Shown: piece after piece, positions 55,333 through 64,000 of the stretch
Numbering within the stretch: position 1 is the stretch's first letter
Layout of the letters: the number at the start of each line of letters is the position of its first letter
Source of the DNA: Vespa crabro
Lineage: Eukaryota > Arthropoda > Insecta > Hymenoptera > Vespidae
Reading direction: 5' to 3'
Length of the DNA: 64,000 nucleotides
NCBI RefSeq assembly: GCF_910589235.1
Contig: NC_060968.1
Location: forward strand, 1-64,000
Program-made: the position numbers and the translations under genes
The notes under the pieces: model-generated
The model's input: only the letters and a program-made list of their open reading frames with translations
Database searches by the model: none
Told to the model about the DNA's origin: nothing

Positions 55333-55462
55333 TATAATAATAAATACAACAATAATAAAGATAATAACGATAGTAACTATAATAGCGATAGTAACGATAA
55401 TAATAACAATAATAACGGTAAAAATATCGATAATTACGGTAATAAAAATAATAATATTAATA
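53616..55462 (+). repeat. Degenerate triplet microsatellite continues, A-rich strand on plus
   Basis: This has the same composition and phase behaviour as 43412-52318. About 15 bases of other sequence (GTTGCAATATCATGG) separate it from the mariner right end. A pure (AAT)14 tract occurs at 55290-55331. No gene is visible. Confidence 0.9.
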
Positions 55463-55608
55463 ACTGTAATTGTAGTTATAATCCTTATATTTATCTGTAA
55501 CTTCATTATTAATATTATTATTATTTTGGTAATTGTCCTTATTATTGTTAATAATGTTATAATTATTATTATATTTATTATTATCGTCATTAACGATATT
55601 CTAATTAT
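55463..55608 (-). repeat. Inverted microsatellite segment, pair of 57100-57245
   Basis: Here the plus strand becomes T-rich. Its reverse complement matches 57100-57245 almost base for base over about 140 bases, including the distinctive GAAGTTACAGATAAATATAA and GACAATTACCAAAATAATA segments, so this is a copy, not chance similarity between microsatellites. It directly abuts the R1-like fragment at 55609. Confidence 0.88.
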
Positions 55609-56399
55609 CCCCATGGATTCTAGTCGATATCTTGGCCCAGCTCCTTCCAGCACCGTCGTTGTGTAGCCTTGATGGTCCTCTTGAGTAATTCTTTGGCTGC
55701 TTGATACTCTGCGGCAAAGGGGACAGCGTCGAGGTCGCGTCTCTTCGCTCGTTGTGCTAACCGGCAAAGCCTTAAACACTTCTTGCGAAGTTCTGCGATC
55801 TCGTCCATCCACCTGTATACAGGACGCCTCTGCCTTTTCGTGCTCTTCTTTGGCACCGCTATCGCGCAAGCTATATGGATGAGCAGCATAGTTGCTGTAG
55901 TAATCATCCTGGCCTAAGCAGTTGGCGATAGACTCGCGACTGCAATATGATGAGATCTCCAACCTTAATCTATGATTGAAGACAGTTTCTCTCGATCCAT
56001 TTTAGCGATGTTACACCGGGGGAGTCTCGCTGCACTTGTCAAGGCTGACCTCCTATCGTGTACTTCGAATAGGATGTACTGATGATCGTGTAATCTTCGA
56101 TCACCCTCCAGCCTGCGACTCATGCCACAAGGTGTTCATTGGCTAGAGAGATGTCCGGGATCGTATCTTTGTAGTCAAGCCTTCGGAAAGTTGACGCCGA
56201 GCCTGTATTGAGCAAACCTAGCGCCAGTCTCGACTCCACCTCCATAATTCGACTTCCTCTGGAGTCCTGCCTGGCCTCCCCCCATTCGAGAGCTTTGGCA
56301 TTGAGGTCTCTAGCAACAATAAGTTCCCCTTTCATTTCCAGCAACGCGTCTTCCAGATCGTCCAGTTTGGTCTGAAAGTCGTCTATCCGGTCGTTCTTG
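55609..56399 (-). pseudogene. R1-like non-LTR retrotransposon fragment: endonuclease C-terminal part and linker
   Basis: Degenerate minus-strand fragment in several frames. From right to left it reads as the central part of an apurinic-like endonuclease: ELIVARDLNAKALEWGEAR (the family has GDFNAKA, so the Gly and Phe are changed), then SASTFRR and PDISLANEHLVA. Next comes DHQYILFEV, matching the usual SDH catalytic motif with Ser replaced, and then a linker with PVYRWMDEIAELRKKCLRL and AIKATQRRCWKELGQDID. This order and wording are typical of R1-clade open reading frame 2. The fragment stops abruptly at the motif corresponding to DPWG (CCATGGGGA on the minus strand) and continues into microsatellite. 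The right end at 56399 also joins microsatellite. No functional product is expected. Confidence 0.86.
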
Positions 56400-57448
56400 T
56401 AGTGATAAAAACTATAATAACGGTAGTAAACATAATAGAGATAATTATAAAAATAATAATAGTAACGGTAATAACGATAATATAGATAATTACGATTATA
56501 ACGATAATGACTATAGTAACGATAAAAACGATGAAAATAATAATAATTATACCAAAAGTATTAAAAATAATAATTATAATAATAGTAACGATAAAACGGT
56601 AATAACGATAACAATAATAATAACAATAAAACCGACAATAACGATAATGAGGGTAATAATACTAGTAATAATAATATTAATAATAATAATAATCACGATA
56701 ATAACGATAAAAACCATAATAACGATAATGACATCAATAAAAATAATAATAAAATGTTAATAACGATAATATTAATAACAACGAAAATAACGATAATGAT
56801 TAAAGTAACGAAAGTAACATTAATAACGATAATAATATCAATAATCATAACTATATTGTTATAACGATAATAACGATAATAACGTTAATAACGATGAAAA
56901 TAATTACAACGATAATAACGATAATAACGTTAATTATAACGATAATAATAATTCAAATACTAATAATAATCATATCGATAATATAGATACTAAGAACGAT
57001 AACAATAATAACAATAATAACGATAATAATGATAATAGTTATAATAATAACGATAATTAAGATAATTTTACTAATAAAGATAAAAACGATAGTGACGCTA
57101 ATAATTAGAATATCGTTAATGACGATAATAATAAATATAATAATAATTACAACATTAATAACAATAATAAGGACAATTACCAAAATAATAATAATATTAA
57201 TAATGAAGTTACAGATAAATATAAGGATTATAACTATAATAACGATTATAACGGTAATAACGATAATAATAATGATAATAAGAATAATATTATCAATAAT
57301 AATAATAATAATTACAATAATAATAATAATAATATTAATAACAAAAACAATAATAACGATGATATAGTTAATAACGATAACAAGGATAATAACGTTACTG
57401 ACGGTAATATTAGCAATACCCATAATAGTAACGGTAAATACTTTATCA
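56400..57448 (+). repeat. Degenerate triplet microsatellite between the two R1-like fragments
   Basis: A-rich strand on plus again. It includes 57100-57245, whose reverse complement is found at 55463-55608. No gene is visible. The transition into retrotransposon sequence is at about 57440-57449. Confidence 0.88.
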
Positions 57449-58261
57449 CGACGCTGCCCCCTTGCCCGCGATATCTTTAGTATCAAGCAGCCAAAAAATT
57501 ACTCTAGAGGACCATCAAGGCTAGCTAACGACGGTGCTGGAAGGAGCTGAGACAAAATATGGTCCAGAATTCATGGGGATTAGGGTACCAGATCGTCACT
57601 CGCAAGCTGTGGACTTACAAATATGCAATCCCTCAGGACGCGAGGACCCTGGAGAATATCGTTCATACCCTATTCCCCTCATAGCAGAAGAGAGAGATTT
57701 GCCCCGCCACATTTACCAGCCACGAAGCGCCACAGTTTATGGAAGGGGAGCTGCTCAGGGCAGCATCTACCATGCGGAACAAGAAAGCTCCAGGACCAGA
57801 CGGCCATACAACGGATGTATTGAAAGCCGTCGCGCAGAATCACCCTGTGGTCTTGCTAAACATGTATAACATGTGCCTCAGGGAGGGCATCTTCACCGCC
57901 CCGTGGATGAAATAGAGACTTGTGCTCATAAGCAAGAGCAAGGGACCAGCAGATGCCGCTTCGTCATACAGGCCTATTTGTATGCTCGATACGGCTGGCA
58001 AGCTCCCGGAGAAGCTGCTTAGGCCACCGCTGCAAGCGGCGATGAAAGTAGCGTGGCGCCATATCGAAGTAATGCCCCATGGCGGTTCCGGGATAGTTTC
58101 ACTATCCCACTAGGATGGATATAAGTTTTCTCGATAGTACCTATTCCAACGGGGAGCTCGAACTTCGAGGGACTTATTGGGAAACAAAACGGTAAAGGTT
58201 TCTTCTGGCGGGCGGGGTCCCTGGATTAGTGCGTAAAGATTGGAATTCTCAGACCATCAAA
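57449..58261 (+). pseudogene. R1-like non-LTR retrotransposon fragment: linker and start of reverse transcriptase
   Basis: The left 130 bases match the reverse complement of 55609-55734 (linker with the WKEL region), so this is a second copy of the same element in the opposite orientation. From about 57660 one frame reads into the N-terminal reverse transcriptase region with KKAPGPDGHTTDVLKAV and EGIFTAPW, reaches a TAG at 57913-57915, and continues in the same frame with LVLISKSKG, SSYRPICMLDTAGKLPEKLL and a PPLQAAMK segment. Polymerase blocks beyond this, including the catalytic Asp pair, are absent. From about 58055 the sequence no longer resembles the family and may be a 3-prime untranslated end; it finishes in an A-rich stretch at 58260. 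Confidence 0.85.
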
Positions 58262-59259
58262 AAAAATTATTATTGCTATTATAATTATTATTATTTTGAT
58301 TATTATTACCGTTTTAATCGTAATTATAGTTCTACTGGTTATTAGCGTTATTATCGTTATAATCATTATTACCATTATTATCGTTATTATCGTTAATATT
58401 ATTTATATTTTTATTATTGTAGCTCTTATTATAATTATAATTATTTTCATCGTTACTATCGTTATTACCGTTATTATTATATTTATCGTTATAATTATCA
58501 TTACAAACGTTATTATCATTATTAATATTATTATTATTATAGTTATTAACGTTGTTATTTTTGTTATCGTTAACCGTTATTATTATTATTACTACTTTTA
58601 TTATTATTATTATCGGATTTATGATTTTTATTTTTATTATTATTATTATCTTTATTATTATCGTTTTCAATGTTATTTAAGTTTTTAAAGTATATATCAT
58701 TACATTCGTTATTAACGTTACTATCGTTATTATTATTATTATTAATATTATCGTGATTACCGTTATTTCTATTATAAACATTATTATTATTATTATTATT
58801 TCTATTATAAGGGTTATTATCGTTATTATTGTTATTTTTAATATTTTTATTAATAATTTTACCGTTATTAATATAATTATTACCATTTATAAAGTTATTA
58901 TTAGTTTCGTAATTATTATCTTTGTTAATGTTATTATCGCTATTATCGTTATTATCGTTTATGTCGTCATTATTATTATTATCGTTAATATCGTTATTAA
59001 CGTTATAGTCCTTGTTATCATTATTATCGTTAATTGTACTATTATCGTTATTATTATTATTATCGTCAATATTTATATTATCGCTATTGTCGTTATTATC
59101 GTTATTATTAATATTATAGTCATTATCATTATTCCTATCTTTATTATTATTATTCTTATTGTCTTTATTATTATTGTTATTATTATCGTTATTATCATTA
59201 TGATAGTTTTTATCGTTATTATCATTATAATCTTTGCTTTTATTATTATCGTTATTATC

Positions 59260-59291
<32 letters not shown>

Positions 59292-60122
59292 CGTTATTAT
59301 CAATATTATTATTATTGTTATCATTAATATCATTATGAACCTTATTATCGTTATTAAAATTGTATTATTATTAACGTTAATATCGCAATTATGGTTATAA
59401 TCTTTATTATCGTTATTTTTATCATTATTGTCGTTATTAACGTTACTATTATAATTGTCATTATTATTATGGTTATTAACGTAATTATCGTTATAATCGT
59501 TATTATCGTTGTTATGACTATTATTTTTATTCTCATTAATACTATTGATATTACCGTTATTATGGTTGTTATAGCTACTATCATTATTATTTTTGTTATT
59601 ATTATTGTCATTATTACTATTATAATTATTATTATTACTATAGTTATTATTATCGTTATTATCGTCTTTATCGATATAAAAAAGATTATCGTTATTATTA
59701 TTGTTATTTTTATTATTATCGTTTTAAAAGTTGTTATTATTAATATTATTATTGTTATTATCATTATTATTGTTATTATCATTAATAACGTTATTATCGT
59801 TATTATAGTTATTACAGTTATTATTGTTATTATCGTTATCATTATTATTATTATTATTACTATTATTATTTTTTTTATATTTTTTACCGTTACGATTATT
59901 ATTATTGCTATTATTATCGTTATTAACGTTAATATCGTTTCTATCGTTATTATCTTTATTATTGTAATTATTATTATTATTATCACTGTAATTGCTTTTA
60001 TATCGTCATTATCGCCAATATCATTACCATTTTTATTCTCGTTTTTGTATTTATTTTCGTTATAATTGGTATTATCGTTATCATCGGTATTATTGTTATC
60101 ATTATTATTACCGTTTTTATCG

Positions 60123-60153
<31 letters not shown>

Positions 60154-60335
60154 CGTTATTATTATCTTTATAATCGTTATTATCGTTATTATTGTTATTT
60201 TCCTTATAATCGTTATTATCATTATTGTGGTCACTTCGGTTATTATCGATATTATTACTATTATCATTATTATCGATATTATTATTATTGATATTATTTT
60301 TATTATCGTTCTCTTCATTATTATTATTATTAGCG
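58262..60335 (-). repeat. Degenerate triplet microsatellite, A-rich strand on minus
   Basis: Same repeat family as 43412-57448 but reversed: the plus strand is built from ATT, GTT and ATC triplets (ATCGTTATT). Runs of pure ATT occur near 59260-59291 and 60125-60152. Open frames on both strands are low-complexity artefacts. The orientation change coincides with the end of the R1-like fragment. Confidence 0.9.
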
Positions 60336-60592
60336 TTATAATCTGCTTTCACGTTCAGACGCGAACACATCGAAACTCTATCTCTTAGAACGGATGTACT
60401 TATAAATGAATGTTTTCGATCAACTTTTCATTACTAAAACAATCTTTAGTGTATGTGGAATTGAGTAAAGTATTATTTAAACAAGACTACATTTATTATA
60501 AAATTAAAAATTCGGAAAAAAATGTAAAATAATTTTAATGTAATCCACGTATATTTCAATTATCTTATTTCTTCAGGATTTTGGGACGGAAG
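60336..60592. other. Unassigned non-repetitive sequence
   Basis: After the microsatellite ends (ATTATTAGCGTTATAATC) there are about 250 bases of ordinary AT-rich sequence without a recognisable frame or motif. It may be the 5-prime end of the retrotransposon that follows, or a fragment of another element. Confidence 0.5.
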
Positions 60593-60892
60593 ACCCTAGT
60601 GTAGTCCACCACGAAATCAAATAATTTCAGACAAACAATCTGATCTTACTTTGGAATTTTATTCCTACCATTGTAGCACAATTTCAATTGCAAAATAGAA
60701 AAGTCGCCGAAAGAGAGCACTACCCCATGGGGCAGCTCAGAAGAAAAATCCATCATTGCGTTATGGTGGATTGCATCGGGACCTAGTGTGTGGGGTAGTC
60801 CCAACAACTGCAATAAGGATGAGTCTAAGCATCCTTAGAATCCTTCTAGACTTAAGTATAAAAAGAAGTTTTCTGCGGACAATTAAAATGTA

Positions 60893-61668
60893 AATTCTTT
60901 GCTGAATGTTGGTAAATAAAAGAAATTAGAACTACTTCTGTATAAAAACGATATATAAATTTTAGCAGTACAGGAGACAAGATTTTTGGATAATAATGTG
61001 ACATAAAAAAAAGATTATAGAATCTTTAAAAGCAAACCTGTAATTAAAATTATGAAAGGAATGCCAATCGTGGAAACAACCTTTTATATCCATAAAAAAT
61101 TATGAAAATTGGTAACTGAATTCAAATTCAGTTACTCAGAAATGATGTCTCTTTTGACAATGAAATACAAAAATAAATTATACACTTTTATTAATTCTCA
61201 TGCACTATTAAATTAAGACAACAAGAAGAACCCAAATAAAGTAGAGGAATTCTGGGACCTCCTGGACGATGAAATGCCTAATATTCCAAAATCAAATGTA
61301 GTGATATTAATTGGAGATTTCAATGCCTAAATAGGAAGAGAGAGAATTCATAGAACAATAGTGGGAGAATATGCTGCACACTAAAGAACAAATAGAAATG
61401 GAATGTGATTGACTACTATTTGTAAAAACTTTCAAATGAAGGTAATGTCGACTTTCTTCAAGAAATTGCTAAAAAGAGCTAAAACATGGATATCTCCTAA
61501 TCCAATGATACGCGAATTTCAAGTAGATCGAGTAGCTATATCCAAAAGAAATACGACGGAAATTATGACTGTCAAGGTAATAAGAAGTAGAGAATTTGAC
61601 TCTGATCACTATTTGTCTAAAATCCAACAAAAATTCTTTCACAACAGAAGTCACAGAAAAGGGAAAAA
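60893..61668 (+). pseudogene. Endonuclease domain of the second non-LTR element (broken)
   Basis: The apurinic-like endonuclease nicks target DNA for retrotransposition. Three catalytic neighbourhoods can be seen: LAVQETRFL with its Glu codon at 60974-60976, ILIGDFNA at about 61304-61327, and DSDHYLS with the Asp and His at 61604-61609. The segment EFWDLLDDEMPNIPKS precedes GDFNA. A TAA at 61328-61330 directly follows GDFNA, where relatives have Gln, so a CAA to TAA change is likely. More stops lie in the first third and near 61384. From 61409 one frame stays open for about 100 codons through KTWISPNP, VDRVAISKRN and DSDHYLS. Non-functional. Confidence 0.82.
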
Positions 61669-62372
61669 AATAAATAAGTACAATAGAAATAGACTCCAAA
61701 TTACACAAGAAACTTAGGAAATATTTCAGGGAGAAATAAAAGTAACTCAACATAGGAAGTGGCAAGATTTATCTAAAGGAATAACGAACGTTGACCAGAA
61801 AACATTTAGACTGCCCAAGCACAGAAAAAAACCTTGGAGGAAACAAATATGTGAAGATGAATTACAGGATAGAACAGAACATTGGAAAAAGTGGATATGC
61901 TCGGGGAAGACTGAACACCATGACCAACTCAAACAACAAAGGAAAGACACTGCTAGAATAATAAGGGAAGTTAAAAGATCTTTTGAAAAATCACAACTTA
62001 TCAACATGCGAAACAACTTTGTTAAAAAAATTCACAAAATTTCTGTCAGACTTTTAAAAGTCAATTAAAGGGGTATCAAGCGCCTAGCATATGCTTCAAA
62101 GATGAAAATAGTAAACTTGGCCTAAGCAATGCGGAAAACTGTGAAATACTTGTGAAACACTTTAATTTACTTTTAAACTGCCCTGATAAAAACATAAATT
62201 GGAATTCTCTGAAATAACTGAAAATCTGGAAGAAGATATACCACCCAATGTTGAAGAAATTAAGGAAGCAATTAAAAATTAAAGAAATAGTAAAGCTAAA
62301 AAATAATAAAGTGATGGAAACTCTATTACAACTGAACTTATGAAATGATCTCAATAAAAAATCATTGAAGAG
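61669..62372 (+). pseudogene. Linker between endonuclease and reverse transcriptase, degenerate
   Basis: Charged Lys/Glu-rich sequence with several frame changes, lying where the element's linker should be. Short phrases such as KKIHKISVRLLKVN and NVEEIKEAIKN-like text appear in different frames. It lies between clearly assigned domains of the same element. Confidence 0.6.
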
Positions 62373-63392
62373 TTGAAGTTAATCTTTGAAAATATTTGGA
62401 GATCAGAGAGGTTTTCAGAAGAGTGGAAAGTAGTTCTAATTCACTCATTACATAAAGAAGGGGACAAACAAAACGTTGATAATTACAGAAGTATCACTCT
62501 ACTGCAAACTGCATACAAGGTAGTCTCAAAAATATTGCTGAATAGAATAGAAACAGCACTTGACAAGCAACTGGGCAAGTATCCAGCTGAATTTCGAAGA
62601 GGCAGATCTTGTTCAGAACAAATTTCTAAATTGATATCCATAATGCGCCATAGGATACTGAATTCACAGGACATAGTTGTAACTTTTATAGATTTTAAAA
62701 AGCCGTTTGACTCAGTTGATAGATAAACCATAGATAAAACAATACGTGAATTGGGAGTTAATAATAAATTTGCAAACTTAATACGTGAAACAATCAGTGA
62801 CACGATTTCAAAAATAAAATTTATGGGTGAGATATTTCAACCTATTGAGATAAATACAGGTGTAAGGCAAGGTGATGGTTTATCACCTCTTCTGTTCAAC
62901 TGTGCTCTAGAAAAAATTTTCAGAATTTATAAGATAAAGCTAAAAGAACAAAACATTTCGCCAGTAACTTTGGGGAGAAAAATAAAAGGCATTAAAATAA
63001 GTTGCCTAGCATTTGCAGACGATTTTGCAATAGTGTCAGACAACCTAAAAAGTGCAACAACACAAATCAATCTCTTGGAAAAAATAGCTAATAAAGCAGG
63101 ATTTAAAATCACCATAGGAAAAACTAAATTTATTACAAACATCAAGAACGCTCAAAAATTTTTAACTAAAAATATTGTTCTAGTGGAAAAAGTAAAGAAA
63201 TTCCAATATCCGGAGGAAATAATAAAAGAAAACGGTTTAGAAAAATCTGCAGTAGAAGAAAGGTTACGCAAAATGGAAATTGCGTATGGTATCACTAAGA
63301 ATTTTTACAACAAAAATTGTTTATCTAAAAATCATAAAATAAGGCACTACGATACAGTAGTGAAACCGGAATGGTTATACGCGAGTGAATGA
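62373..63392 (+). pseudogene. Reverse transcriptase domain of the second non-LTR element, one in-frame stop
   Basis: This would copy the element RNA at the nicked target. One frame runs 340 codons with a single TAA at 62724-62726, directly after FKKPFDSVDR. The first catalytic Asp lies in VTFIDFKKPFDS. Before it come SEEWKVVLIHSLHKEGDK and NYRSITLLQTAYKVVSKIL; after the stop come GVRQGDGLSPLLFN and the catalytic CLAFADDFAIV (FADD at 63012-63023), then a thumb-like region with VEKFQYPEEIIKENGLEK. Known relatives have YLGEII where this has YPEEII. The upstream frame is closed by a TAA at 62355-62357. The domain is much better preserved than the endonuclease. Confidence 0.9.
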
Positions 63393-63860
63393 TTGGTACT
63401 AAATAATAGATTAGATTAACTACAAGTACTAGAAAAGAGAATCATGAGGATAATTTTAGGTCAAGTGAAAACAAACAAATGTATTGAAATTAGTATCTAA
63501 TGAAGAAATATACAGGATCATAGAAGGCATAACAGAAACGATAAGGAAAAGAAGATTGCAATTTTTTGGCCATATTTACAGAATGGGGGAGACCAGATCA
63601 ACAAAAAGGATACTTATGTACCATTGGGAGAAAAAGGCAACAACTAGCTGGATTTAAGAGGTAAAGAAAGATCTAGAAAGAAATAAAATAATTGAGGAAG
63701 AAACTATAGACAGAGAGATTTTTAGAAAGAGGTTATTAAATATGGAAGGATTCCAAGTAAAATTGAAGAAGAAACCTGGTGCGAAGTGGTCTGAGGACAG
63801 ATGGAAACAGCATAGTGAAAGATGAATTTTGGTGTGATCGGAAAGGAAAGGAGCTAAGTG
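63393..63860 (+). pseudogene. C-terminal region of the second non-LTR element
   Basis: The sequence follows the reverse transcriptase with stops at several points. RKRRLQFFGHIYRMGE matches the short GHIxRM motif usual at this place in related elements. It is followed by EVKKDLERNKIIEEETIDRE and GAKWSEDRWKQHSER, typical of the family's last segment. The role of this region in the family is not well defined. Non-functional here. Confidence 0.78.
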
Positions 63861-63920
63861 TGAAGAATTGAAATTGGCATGTGGTCCCTAGCAGGCCTCA
63901 TCAAAAGTAGAAGAGAAAAG

Positions 63921-64000
63921 AATTATCGTTATAAAAGTTATTATCCTTATTATCGTTATTATCGTTATTATCGTTATTACCGTTATTATCGTTATTACAG
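63921..64000 (-). repeat. Triplet microsatellite resumes, A-rich strand on minus
   Basis: The plus strand reads TTATTATCGTTATTATCG-type repeats to the end of the window, in the same orientation as 58262-60335. The second retrotransposon therefore lies within a microsatellite field that continues to the right. Confidence 0.9.

Larger units (their letters stand above)
60593..63920 (+). mobile_element. Decayed non-LTR retrotransposon (second family), near full length
   Basis: Endonuclease, linker, reverse transcriptase and C-terminal regions follow in the normal order on the plus strand, so this is one element of roughly 3 kb plus a leader of about 300 bases (60593-60890) without coding signal. 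It is broken by several stops and frameshifts. The wording of its domains differs from the R1-like fragments, so it is another family; the clade is unresolved, but the type is common in insect genomes. The right end joins T-rich microsatellite at about 63920 without an obvious poly(A). Confidence 0.88.

Noticed and set aside
43786..55666. Long open frames up to 537 codons in the microsatellite, rich in Ile/Thr, Asn/Asp or Leu/Val
   Set aside because: Two of three phases of an AAT-like triplet repeat lack stops, and the reverse strand (ATT/GTT/ATC) also does. Frames pass from one low-complexity type to another at indels. Not genes, although they superficially resemble Asn-rich proteins.
57534..57869. 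Plus-strand open frame of 111 codons in the R1-like fragment
   Set aside because: It is out of phase with the reverse transcriptase frame, which is recognisable by KKAPGPDG and the following motifs.
58296..60370. Further low-complexity open frames in the right microsatellite field
   Set aside because: Same explanation as for the left field, with strands exchanged.
61469..62354. Minus-strand open frames of about 90-98 codons opposite the second retrotransposon
   Set aside because: Ser/Phe-rich antisense shadows of the plus-strand endonuclease and linker.
43412..64000. Telomeric repeats (TTAGG or similar)
   Set aside because: The triplet field contains no tandem TTAGG, TTAGGG or TCAGG units.

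Overview
The window looks like animal, most likely insect, heterochromatin and not a gene-bearing region. I infer this from a 341-bp tandem satellite filling the first two thirds, long A/T-rich triplet arrays, a DD34D mariner transposon, and fragments of two non-LTR retrotransposons, one of them R1-like (a clade best known from arthropods). I found no host protein-coding gene and recognised no RNA gene. The only intact gene is the mariner transposase.

Layout. 1-43411 is one continuous head-to-tail satellite of about 127 monomers of roughly 341 bp, entering from beyond the left edge. It is a patchwork of higher-order repeats and segmental duplications: a 4-monomer unit twice (4040-6767), a 6-monomer unit twice (about 7310-11399), a duplicated 8/9-monomer block (13247-18900), a 5-6 kb duplicated block (19510-24430 and 25645-31585) and three related modules (33960-39060). 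Monomers become more divergent towards the right end (39069-43411), as expected for the old edge of a homogenising array. Size differences between copies are whole numbers of monomers, and several chimeric monomers show where exchanges took place.

43412-64000 is a degenerate triplet/9-bp microsatellite field built on AATAACGAT-like units, broken by mobile elements. A mariner (52319-53599) has inverted ends, TA target duplications and an intact 339-aa transposase. Two opposed fragments of an R1-like retrotransposon (55609-56399 minus, 57449-58261 plus) are linked to an inverted copy of local microsatellite. The A-rich strand of the microsatellite is the plus strand up to about 58.26 kb and the minus strand afterwards. 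A decayed second non-LTR element (about 60593-63920), with endonuclease, reverse transcriptase and C-terminal regions, precedes a last piece of microsatellite.

Working together. There is no operon or pathway here. The satellite evolves by register-keeping unequal exchange, and the microsatellite field acts as a landing zone for transposons. The most notable sequence properties are the very high CpG content of an AT-rich satellite (22 CpG against about 7 expected per consensus monomer), a dyad-symmetry cluster in each monomer, and crossover footprints, one of which falls in that cluster. Centromeric or pericentromeric identity is an inference that sequence alone cannot prove.
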